From positions 1 through 17,255 of the forward strand of contig PMMB01000030.1 in the NCBI GenBank assembly GCA_003165495.1: a DNA stretch of 17,255 bases. Direction: 5' to 3'. This DNA comes from Gammaproteobacteria bacterium. GTDB lineage: Bacteria; Pseudomonadota; Gammaproteobacteria; Steroidobacterales; Steroidobacteraceae. Each line of letters begins with the position of its first letter. Within the stretch, counting starts at the first letter, position 1. Shown here piece after piece: positions 1-7,128 of this stretch. Position numbers and translations under genes: made by a program. The notes under the pieces are model-generated. The model was not told the origin of the DNA, ran no database searches, and was given only the letters and a program-made list of their open reading frames with translations.

Positions 1-1
1 G

Positions 2-3000
2 GGGAATAATCGCAAATTGCAATATGCAATCCGCGCTGTGCTCGCTGCCGCCGCGGCAACGTCCGCCGTTCCGATTGCGCTGTCGCAGACAGTAGCCGCC
101 AACAACACAAACGACACGACTCTGCAGGAAGTGGTCGTCACCGGATCGCGCTTGCAGCAGTCGCCGAACGACGTCTCGATCAGCCCGGTCACCAGCATCA
201 CGCAGCTGGACATTCAGCAGACCGGATTGGTGCGCACCGAGGACTTGCTGAACAATCTGCCGCAGGTGGTCGCGGAGCAAAGCTCAGGTACATCGATCAG
301 TTCCAACGGCACGGCCACCGTCAGTCTGCGCGGCCTTGGCTCGCAGCGCACGATGGTGCTCATCAACGGTACCCGCATGATGCCCGGCGCCGGCATCGGC
401 CCGACCGTCGCCTCCAGTCCGGACATTAACCAGATACCCGCGGATCTGATCGAACGCGTTGACATCCTGACCGGCGGCGCGTCGGCGGTGTACGGCGCCG
501 ACGCGGTTGCGGGCGTCGTCAATTTCGTGCTGAACACGCACTTCGAGGGTGTCAGGATTGACGCGAACTACGGGTACGGCATGCACAGCAATAGCAACCA
601 GCAGTATCTGGGTGACCTGACCGCGGCATTCCAGCCGCTGCCGCAAAGCACGGTCGACGCCGGGTTCAACAAGGACGTGTCGTTCCTAGCCGGCGCGAAC
701 TTCGCCGACGGCAAGGGTAACGCCACGGTGTACGCCACCTACCTAAGAAGCGCGCCGGCGGTTGGCTACCAATATGACTTCGCGGGTTGCACGCTCAATA
801 CGCCGAGCAAGCTGCCGGGACCCGGTGCTCTTAAGTGCGGCGGCTCGAGCTCCAGCGCCACCGGCCGGTTCTTGGAATTGGGCCAAACCGCCAACAGCGC
901 TTATGCGACGCTGGCAGATCGTACGGTTGATGCCAAAACCGGAGCGTTTCGCCAGTATACCGCCGCAGACTCCTATAACTACGGGGCGCTCAGCTTTCTG
1001 CAACGCGCGGCCGAGCGTTATACGTCCGGTTCGTTCCTGAACTACGACGTCAACGATAATATCAATGTCTATTCGGAGACCATGTTCGCGCGCAATACCT
1101 CAGCGGCCGACTACGGCCCGAGCGGTCTATTCGCGTTCGGCACGCCGACGATCAGCTGCTCGAACCCGCTCCTCACCGCGGGAGAAGTGGCGACCCTGTG
1201 CTCGCCGGGCAACATCGCGGCGAACCAGGCCACGTTCGGCGGGACGGGCAATAACATCACCCTGTACGCCGCCCGCCGCAGCGTCGAGAGCGGTCCACGC
1301 GTGGACAACTACTCGTCGAACTCGATACGCGAAGTGGTCGGCCTCAAGGGCAAGTTTGCCGAGGCCTGGTCGTACAATGTGTACGGTCAGCTCGGCATCA
1401 CGCAGATGGAAGACGACCAAGGCGGCTACCTCGGCTCACAGCAAGTCAATAACGCGCTCAACGTCGTCCCCAACCCCGCAGTCGGCGGCGCCAAGGGTGT
1501 TGCGGTTGGCGCGCCGGTCTGCCAGTCGGTCCTGAATGGCTCGGATCCCGCCTGCGTACCGTGGAACATCTGGTCCCCGGGCGGTGTGACCCCGGCGCAG
1601 CTCGCTTACCTGACCGTTCCGTCGAGTTACGGGATCACCTCGAAGGAATACATTACGGATGCATCCGTCACGGGCGATTTGGGCAAGTACGGCCTCAAGA
1701 TCCCGAGCGCGGCGAGCGGCTTGCAAGTCAACGTCGGTGCCGAGTATCGGCAGGAAAACTACGATTTCAACCCTGATTACATTTTCCAGAACGGATTCGC
1801 GTCCGGCGGTAACGGCGCGCAACACCCGATTCACGGCGGGTTCCACGTCGGGGAAGCGTTCACCGAAATGCGCCTGCCGCTCATCGATGACAAGCCGGGC
1901 GCGTACCAGCTCTCGCTGGAAGCCGGCTACCGGTACTCGACCTACACCTCGGGCTTTAACACCAACACGTACAAGTTCGGCGTCGAGTGGGCACCGATCC
2001 AGGACGTACGCATCCGCGGGGGCTACAATCGCGCGGTTCGTGCGCCCAGCGTCGGCGATCTTTTCAGTCCATCGGTGATCGGTGCGGGCGGCACGGCCGA
2101 TCCTTGCTGGGGGGCTGCGGTCAACGGTCTTGTGAATGGCCACACATTCGCGTTCTGCGCGAATACGGGTGTGACGGCCGCGGAGTTCGGCCACATCCTT
2201 CCGAACCCGGCGGCGCAGATCAACACCGCGGTGGGCGGCAATCCCAACCTCACGCCGGAAATCGCCGACACCTACACGTTCGGCGTCGTCTTGCAGCCGC
2301 AGGCGATTCCCGGCTTGGTCGCGTCCATCGACTACTACGACATCAAGATCCAGAACACGATTGAGTCTTTGTCCTCTAACACGGTGGTCAACGATTGCGG
2401 ACTCTCCGGCAGCGCGAAGCTGTGCAGTCTGATTAATCGTGGAGCGGGGACGGGCTCGTTGTGGTTCAACAACGCCGATTACGTCAACGCGCAAGAGGTC
2501 AATATCGGCACGACCTCCACGAAGGGTATCGACCTCGCCACCCACTACCGGCTCGACGTCGGTGCGGCGGGCAAGGTTGGGTTGAGTCTGTCCGGGTCAC
2601 GCCCTCTTAATTTCCTGACGCAGCCTGTGCTCTCTCGTGGCTCGTATGATTGCGTGGGCTATTTCGGAACGACCTGCGGCGCCCCGACTCCCAAGTGGCG
2701 TCACGTGTTGAACACGGACTGGGCAGCGCCGTGGGCGGGCCTCGACCTGTCGATCCGGTGGCGTTACCTCGGTCCCGTGAGTACCGACCGCCAGAGTCAG
2801 GATCCGCAGCTCGCACAGACGTACTTCGAGCCTACCTCGCATATCGGCGGGTACTCCTACTTCGACCTCTCGGCGTCCATCCCGATTATGTCGAGCGGAG
2901 TCAGCGTCCGGGTGGGCGTGAACAACCTCGCCGACAAGCCGCCGCCGGTCGTTGCGAACGGCAACTACTCGGACTGCCCGAACTCGTCCTGCAACGACAA

Positions 3001-3067
3001 CACCTGGGTCGGAACCTACGACACACTCGGCCGTTACCTATACGCGCACGTCAGCGCGAAGTTCTAA
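2..3067 (+). CDS. TonB-dependent outer-membrane receptor (5' end cut by window edge)
   Basis: Outer-membrane active transporter that would import, or otherwise handle, a ligand using TonB/ExbBD energy. Residue numbers count from the TTG at 17. The frame is open back to base 2, with N-N-R-K just before that TTG, so the true start and the charged start of the signal peptide lie outside the window; the TTG is not credible as a start. A hydrophobic Ala-rich segment ends near A-L-S-Q (residue 24). Then come a TonB-box-like LQEVVVTGSR (36-45), a plug domain (about 50-175, with LRGLGSQRTMVLINGTR and ERVDILTGGASAVYGADAVAGVVNF-type motifs), and a large beta barrel ending in a C-terminal Phe, as usual for this class. 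Fourteen Cys occur as seven close pairs (258/274, 381/395, 502/513, 697/714, 794/803, 879/887, 987/992), probably loop disulfides. The ligand cannot be read from the sequence. Its neighbours are sulfotransferases and hydroxylases. Confidence 0.95.
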   Translation, partial: GNNRKLQYAIRAVLAAAAATSAVPIALSQTVAANNTNDTTLQEVVVTGSRLQQSPNDVSISPVTSITQLDIQQTGLVRTEDLLNNLPQVVAEQSSGTSISSNGTATVSLRGLGSQRTMVLINGTRMMPGAGIGPTVASSPDINQIPADLIERVDILTGGASAVYGADAVAGVVNFVLNTHFEGVRIDANYGYGMHSNSNQQYLGDLTAAFQPLPQSTVDAGFNKDVSFLAGANFADGKGNATVYATYLRSAPAVGYQYDFAGCTLNTPSKLPGPGALKCGGSSSSATGRFLELGQTANSAYATLADRTVDAKTGAFRQYTAADSYNYGALSFLQRAAERYTSGSFLNYDVNDNINVYSETMFARNTSAADYGPSGLFAFGTPTISCSNPLLTAGEVATLCSPGNIAANQATFGGTGNNITLYAARRSVESGPRVDNYSSNSIREVVGLKGKFAEAWSYNVYGQLGITQMEDDQGGYLGSQQVNNALNVVPNPAVGGAKGVAVGAPVCQSVLNGSDPACVPWNIWSPGGVTPAQLAYLTVPSSYGITSKEYITDASVTGDLGKYGLKIPSAASGLQVNVGAEYRQENYDFNPDYIFQNGFASGGNGAQHPIHGGFHVGEAFTEMRLPLIDDKPGAYQLSLEAGYRYSTYTSGFNTNTYKFGVEWAPIQDVRIRGGYNRAVRAPSVGDLFSPSVIGAGGTADPCWGAAVNGLVNGHTFAFCANTGVTAAEFGHILPNPAAQINTAVGGNPNLTPEIADTYTFGVVLQPQAIPGLVASIDYYDIKIQNTIESLSSNTVVNDCGLSGSAKLCSLINRGAGTGSLWFNNADYVNAQEVNIGTTSTKGIDLATHYRLDVGAAGKVGLSLSGSRPLNFLTQPVLSRGSYDCVGYFGTTCGAPTPKWRHVLNTDWAAPWAGLDLSIRWRYLGPVSTDRQSQDPQLAQTYFEPTSHIGGYSYFDLSASIPIMSSGVSVRVGVNNLADKPPPVVANGNYSDCPNSSCNDNTWVGTYDTLGRYLYAHVSAKF

Positions 3068-3091
3068 TCGAAGCTTTAAGACTTCAGGAAC

Positions 3092-5128
3092 TTAAATTAC
3101 GGCGGGCTTCGGCCCGCCGTTTCTTTTTGGGCGCTTCGGTACCGGGTACTGATCGACGAGGTCCCCGAGTGCGTCCTTCAAGGGCCCGAGCCACGGCTCG
3201 TAGTGGCGCCACTGGTCGACGGCGTCCGAATAGATCGGGCGGCGCACCTGCTCGGAACTGATGGTCTGCACGGCCCGCCGGTTCTCGTAAAAGCGCAGAC
3301 ACTCGGCCTCGAACGGCAATCGGCAGTAATCGAGCAGGCGGCGCACTTCGCTTTCCGGATCTTCAACCAACTGTTCGTAGTGGACGCGGTGTACCCGCCC
3401 GGGCAGTACGGCGTCGATGTGTTCCATGAGGTCGAAATAGTCGCGATAGTAGAGACCGAGTTCGCCGAGGTCGTAGCTGTAGTTCATGCCCTGGGCGAAC
3501 AGCTGCTTGTAGCAGGAGAAGCCGCAACCGAGCGGATGGCGCCGCGCGTCGATGATCGCGGCGCGGGGGAACATCAGATGGATCAGTCCGAGGTGGCTGA
3601 AGTTGCCCAACATCTTGTCGACGAAGCGCGGCAGCCTAAGCGGCCGGCGAACTTCGGTCCCCGCCAGATAGCGTGCGGCAAGCGCCTCGATCTCGGCTCT
3701 GCCGAGTGACGCGAGGGACTCAGGATATTCCGAGCTGTCGGGGTTCGGGCGGGAGAACAGCTGCATCACGATGGCGGGCACGTCGGGCAGCTCGCGCGTG
3801 CCTTCGATCTGTGAGTGGCTCGCGAGGATCTGCTCTAGCAGCGTCGAACCGCAGCGCGGCAAACCGATGATGAAGATCGGGTCCGTGCGCCCATCGCCCC
3901 AGCCGGACCGATCTGCGAAGAAGCGCTCCGTGTACAGCGCTTTCGAACGCTGCGTATAAGCCGTTGTCGCGGAGGGATCGTAGGCCATGGTGGCGCGTTG
4001 CAGCCCCGCGCCGCGCGCGTAGTGATCGAATGACGCAGCGAACCGCTCTGCGTCTTCCAGTGCCTTGCCGAGAGCGAACTCGAGATGGATGCGGCTGGAT
4101 CCGGATGCCGGGGATAGTTCGAGCTGCCGTTGCATGGATTCCATATCACCATCCGTGAAGCGGAACGTCTTCAGATTCGCGAGCGCCCAATAGGCTTCAC
4201 CGAACCCAGGCTGCGCGGTGAGCGAGCGCCGGAACGCCTCGATCGCCCGAGCCTGCTCACCAACCTCCCGCATCAGGTTGCCGAAGATCAACCACGCCTG
4301 CGCATCGTCCGGAAAATCCGCGACCACTGACTCCATCAGCGCGATCGACTCCGCGGTGCGGCCGACGAGCCGCATTGCCTGCGCTTTCAGACTGAGGTAA
4401 CTTGTGTTGCGGGGCTCGGCGGCAAGCAGCCGCTCGATGAGCGGCAGTGTCTCAGCAATCCGCTCCTGCCGATAAAGCAAGCGTGCCAGCTCGTGGCGCG
4501 CCGCCGCGTTGCCCGGCGCGAGTTCGAGGCATTGAGTGAGGCATCGCTCCGCCTCCGGGCGGTCGCCGCGCCGCGCGGCTACATCGGCGAGCAGGCGCAG
4601 CGCTGCGACGTCCCGCGGCGCCTGCCGCAGATGCTGCCGCACCATCGCCTCGGCGGCGTCCAGCCGGTCGGCGCCGAGTGCGACCTTCGCATCAATGAGC
4701 TCAGGCGGGTCCGGTGCGAGACGGCTGTAATTCAAATACGCAGCGTCACCGAGCAGCGTTTCGCCGGCGAGAAACCGCTGCGCCGCCATTTCCCGCCAAG
4801 CATCCGCGAGCCCTGCATCGAGGCCGACCGCCCGCTGGAATGCCGCGAGCGCCTCGGCGCCGCGGCCGGCCGCCGCGTACGCGCGGCCGAGTTCGAGCTG
4901 GATGACCGGCGAGGCGGGGTGTGCTTTGCTAAGGGATTCGAGCACGCCGGTTGCGGTCGCCGCATCCCCGAGCCGGCGGCACGCGGTCGCGAGCAGCAGG
5001 TTCGCTTCCTCGTGCCCCGGCGAACTCGCGAGGATGTCACTGGCGTGGCGGGCGGCGGCCGCCGGATCCGATTCGAGCAGCATGGCGGCACGCATGAGCG
5101 CGAGATCGGCAGAGGCGCTCGGTGACAA
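3092..5128 (-). CDS. TPR-repeat sulfotransferase (copy 1)
   Basis: Predicted cytosolic PAPS-dependent sulfotransferase, 678 aa, with no signal peptide. Residues about 10-320 are a long run of TPR repeats, a protein- or peptide-binding solenoid. Residues about 415-650 form the sulfotransferase domain. The 5'-phosphosulfate loop is GLPRCGSTLLEQIL (422-435), and the 3'-phosphate-binding segment is DARRHPLGCGFSCY (527-540) with R530 and S538. The TTG start at 5128 is favoured by a GAGGAG Shine-Dalgarno sequence 9 bases upstream and by the lack of a better ATG. The gene is convergent with the receptor and divergent from the hydroxylase. The last few codons run through the receptor's terminator and give a basic, Pro-rich tail. 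The substrate is unknown. Related TPR-sulfotransferases are annotated in many proteobacteria; the long TPR part suggests a polypeptide substrate, which is inference. Confidence 0.92.
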   Translation of the reverse strand: MSPSASADLALMRAAMLLESDPAAAARHASDILASSPGHEEANLLLATACRRLGDAATATGVLESLSKAHPASPVIQLELGRAYAAAGRGAEALAAFQRAVGLDAGLADAWREMAAQRFLAGETLLGDAAYLNYSRLAPDPPELIDAKVALGADRLDAAEAMVRQHLRQAPRDVAALRLLADVAARRGDRPEAERCLTQCLELAPGNAAARHELARLLYRQERIAETLPLIERLLAAEPRNTSYLSLKAQAMRLVGRTAESIALMESVVADFPDDAQAWLIFGNLMREVGEQARAIEAFRRSLTAQPGFGEAYWALANLKTFRFTDGDMESMQRQLELSPASGSSRIHLEFALGKALEDAERFAASFDHYARGAGLQRATMAYDPSATTAYTQRSKALYTERFFADRSGWGDGRTDPIFIIGLPRCGSTLLEQILASHSQIEGTRELPDVPAIVMQLFSRPNPDSSEYPESLASLGRAEIEALAARYLAGTEVRRPLRLPRFVDKMLGNFSHLGLIHLMFPRAAIIDARRHPLGCGFSCYKQLFAQGMNYSYDLGELGLYYRDYFDLMEHIDAVLPGRVHRVHYEQLVEDPESEVRRLLDYCRLPFEAECLRFYENRRAVQTISSEQVRRPIYSDAVDQWRHYEPWLGPLKDALGDLVDQYPVPKRPKRNGGPKPAVI
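3099..3128 (+). terminator. Rho-independent terminator of the receptor gene
   Basis: A 9-bp perfect GC-rich stem (acggcgggc pairing with gcccgccgt) closes on a TTCG tetraloop and is followed by tttcttttt. It begins about 32 bases after the receptor stop. The hairpin also lies inside the last codons of the convergent sulfotransferase gene on the minus strand, so the same bases encode the tail of that protein. On the minus strand the hairpin is followed by only a weakly T-rich stretch, so it probably works mainly on the plus strand. Confidence 0.75.
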
Positions 5129-5137
5129 AATGGAACA

Positions 5138-5143
5138 CTCCTC
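5138..5143 (-). promoter_or_regulatory. Ribosome binding site supporting a TTG start
   Basis: GAGGAG on the minus strand sits 9 bases before the TTG at 5128. It is the strongest Shine-Dalgarno match near this end and decides the start of the sulfotransferase at 3092-5128. Confidence 0.6.
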
Positions 5144-5215
5144 AGAATCAGACCTGGCCGCGATCTAAACGGACTGCGTCAGGTAAGTCAACGCCGCGAG
5201 GAAGGCCGCGCGCGT

Positions 5216-5226
5216 TGTTATACAAT
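5216..5226 (+). promoter_or_regulatory. Extended -10 promoter for a probably leaderless hydroxylase mRNA
   Basis: The sequence tgttatacaat reads as TGn-TATACA (extended -10) or as TACAAT (5 of 6 matches to TATAAT). It ends only 7 bases before the ATG at 5234. Transcription would begin at or within about 3 bases of that ATG, which has no Shine-Dalgarno sequence. No clear -35 box is seen. The rest of the divergent spacer 5129-5233 shows nothing else recognisable apart from the ribosome binding site of the opposite gene. Confidence 0.45.
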
Positions 5227-5233
5227 CGCCGCG

Positions 5234-6541
5234 ATGAACACCGTTGCCCCTGCCCCGCTCGACGACGCCACGATCATCCGTGTACTACAGGCCTCGAAGG
5301 CGGAAGCGGCCGCCGGGCGCATGCCGGAATCAGACCAGCTGCTCGCGCGGGTCGCGCAGCAGGCGCCGAACCATCCCGCGGTACTCAACGAACTCGGCGT
5401 GCGGATGCTCGGCCGCGGCGCGCCAGAACAAGCGCAGGCGCTGTTTGCGCGGGCGACCAGCGCGGATCCCAGGCACCCCGCCCTGTGGGCGAACCTGGCC
5501 TCGAGCCTCAAGGCGCTCGGCCGCCGCACGGAGGAGATCGACGCGATCGAGAAGGCGCTCGAACTCGAGCCGCGGCACGTATCGGCATTGTTGCAGAAGG
5601 GCGCGTACCTCGAGGAAACAGGCGACCCGCGCAACGCTGCGCGTGCCTACCAGAATGTGCTCGCGTGCCTTCCCCCGGGCGCGGAAGTGCCGCCTACCAT
5701 CAAGGACGCGCTCGCCCACGCGAAGTCGATGGTCGACGCCGACCTCGCGAGTCTTGCCACCGCGCTCGAGGAGCCGCTTGCCCTGATCCGCGAGCGCCAT
5801 GGCGGCCAGCGTCAGCGCCGAGTCGACCTATGCCTCGATACTCTGATGGGCAAGCGCCGACCCTATCACTCGCAACCGACATGGATGTACTTCCCCGAGC
5901 TGCCAGCGATCGAGTTCTTCGATCGCACCGAGTTCCCCTGGCTCGACGCATTCGAGGCCGCGACCGCCGAGATCCGCGCCGAGCTGCTGCGGGTGCTCGT
6001 GGCAGATCGCGACGGGCTGCAGCCGTACATCGATTTCCCGACGGGCCTGCCGCTCGACCAGTTCAGGGAGCTGAACCGCTCACGGCGTTGGAGCGCGTAC
6101 TTCCTTTGGAATCAGAGCGAAGCCCTCGCCGGCCACATCGCGCGGTGCCCGGTGACCGCGCGGATGCTCGAGACCGCGCCGCGCTGTAGGGTGGAGGGCC
6201 GGGCGCCAACCGCGTACTTCTCCATCCTTGACCCGAAAACTCGCATCCCGGCGCACACCGGCGTCACCAACACGCGCCTCACCGTGCATCTGCCGCTGGT
6301 GGTGCCGCCGGACTGCGGGTTCCGGGTCGGCGCGACGACTCGCGAATGGGTTCCCGGCCAGGCGTGGGTATTCGACGATACGATCGAACACGAGGCATGG
6401 AACATGTCGGACACGCCGCGCGCTATCCTGATATTCGACATTTGGAATCCGCTGTTGACCCAGCCTGAGCGCGACATGATCCAAACCGCAACTGAGGTCT
6501 ACGGACGATATTACAAGTTGCCCCAGGAACGCGGGCTGTGA
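5234..6541 (+). CDS. TPR-fused aspartyl/asparaginyl beta-hydroxylase
   Basis: Predicted cytosolic 2-oxoglutarate/Fe(II) dioxygenase that hydroxylates Asp or Asn side chains in a polypeptide (AspH family). It has 435 aa and no signal peptide or membrane segment. Residues about 12-150 are TPR repeats. Residues about 210-410 are the AspH-type double-stranded beta helix. The segment HTGVTNTRLTVHLPL carries iron ligand H341; FDDTIEHEAWN carries H386; and R396, 10 residues later, matches the 2OG-binding Arg spacing of animal AspH. That family uses two His and no acidic ligand, so the site looks intact. The ATG has no Shine-Dalgarno sequence but sits directly below a -10 box, suggesting leaderless expression. 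The stop overlaps the next start (GTGA), so the two are translationally coupled. Many bacterial AspH-like proteins act on lipid A (LpxO); the TPR domain and lack of a membrane anchor make a peptide or protein substrate more likely here. Confidence 0.92.
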   Translation: MNTVAPAPLDDATIIRVLQASKAEAAAGRMPESDQLLARVAQQAPNHPAVLNELGVRMLGRGAPEQAQALFARATSADPRHPALWANLASSLKALGRRTEEIDAIEKALELEPRHVSALLQKGAYLEETGDPRNAARAYQNVLACLPPGAEVPPTIKDALAHAKSMVDADLASLATALEEPLALIRERHGGQRQRRVDLCLDTLMGKRRPYHSQPTWMYFPELPAIEFFDRTEFPWLDAFEAATAEIRAELLRVLVADRDGLQPYIDFPTGLPLDQFRELNRSRRWSAYFLWNQSEALAGHIARCPVTARMLETAPRCRVEGRAPTAYFSILDPKTRIPAHTGVTNTRLTVHLPLVVPPDCGFRVGATTREWVPGQAWVFDDTIEHEAWNMSDTPRAILIFDIWNPLLTQPERDMIQTATEVYGRYYKLPQERGL

Positions 6542-7098
6542 GCCGCGCGTATTGCGCCGTGTGCATCGCGCACATTGCGGCACTGCTCGCCGTCTCACTG
6601 CCGGCAAGGTCGGCCACCACACCTACCGCCGGCGACCTGGCACGCTGCGCCGGAATCGCCGCGCCCGACGCCCGACTCGCGTGCTACGACGGACTCGCGG
6701 GCCGAGCGGCAGATCGCGCGGCGACCCCTGCGGAAACGGCGGCCGCCGCCGCACCGGCGATACGCGCGGCCCCTACGACGCCAGCACCAGCACCAGCGCC
6801 AACGGCTCCGGCGTCCGCGGGCGAAGCCCAAAATTTCGGTCTCACCCCGGCTCAGCGGCACCCGGCCCCGGAGGGTCCGGCAGCCATTCAGGCGCGCATC
6901 GAAAAGATCATCGAGGACCGGCGGGTCGGGCGTACCTACGTGGTACTCGACAACGGGCAAACGTGGAGCTTCACGGACGCAGAAGAGGACGCGCGGCTGG
7001 GCCCGGGCGACCCGGTGACGATCAAGCACGCCGCACTCGGTTCCTTCCTGATGACGACGGCGTCGCGACACACTTACCACGTACGCCGTACGCAGTAG
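6538..7098 (+). CDS. Small exported two-segment protein of unknown function
   Basis: 186 aa. The GTG start overlaps the hydroxylase stop by 4 bases (GTGA), and AGGAA lies 8 bases upstream. Residues 1-25 look like a Sec signal peptide ending A-R-S-A. A short mature N-terminal motif, RCAGIAAPDARLACYDGLA (36-54), holds a Cys pair (37/49); this R-C...R-L-A-C-Y-D pattern is common in small uncharacterised proteobacterial periplasmic proteins. A low-complexity Ala/Pro linker (about 62-96) leads to a C-terminal domain (about 112-184) with LDNGQTWSF, LGPGDPVTI and HTYHVRR, predicted to be a small beta barrel. No catalytic motif is visible. Coupling to a cytosolic hydroxylase suggests a shared process; it could be a substrate or an envelope partner, but nothing in the sequence proves either. 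Confidence 0.8.
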   Translation: MSRAYCAVCIAHIAALLAVSLPARSATTPTAGDLARCAGIAAPDARLACYDGLAGRAADRAATPAETAAAAAPAIRAAPTTPAPAPAPTAPASAGEAQNFGLTPAQRHPAPEGPAAIQARIEKIIEDRRVGRTYVVLDNGQTWSFTDAEEDARLGPGDPVTIKHAALGSFLMTTASRHTYHVRRTQ

Positions 7099-7128
7099 CG
7101 CTTGCGCCGGCCTTAGGCGCGCGGCGTG

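Noticed and set aside
17..19. TTG at 17 as the start of the receptor
   Set aside because: The frame is open to the window edge with positively charged residues just upstream, as in the first part of a signal peptide; the start lies outside the window.
1436..2545. 369-codon open frame on the minus strand
   Set aside because: It is fully antisense to the TonB-dependent receptor, is rich in Arg and Val as expected of a GC-rich shadow frame, and shows no domain.
5122..6189. 355-codon plus-strand frame overlapping the hydroxylase
   Set aside because: Its product is dominated by Arg, Pro and Ala in a low-complexity way; the hydroxylase in the other frame has clear catalytic motifs.
6720..6830. 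Repetitive gcaccagcaccagc-type stretch as a DNA repeat
   Set aside because: It is simply the coding sequence of the Ala/Pro linker of the exported protein.
7099..7128. Short GC inverted repeat between convergent genes
   Set aside because: A five-base stem without T tracts is too weak to call a terminator.
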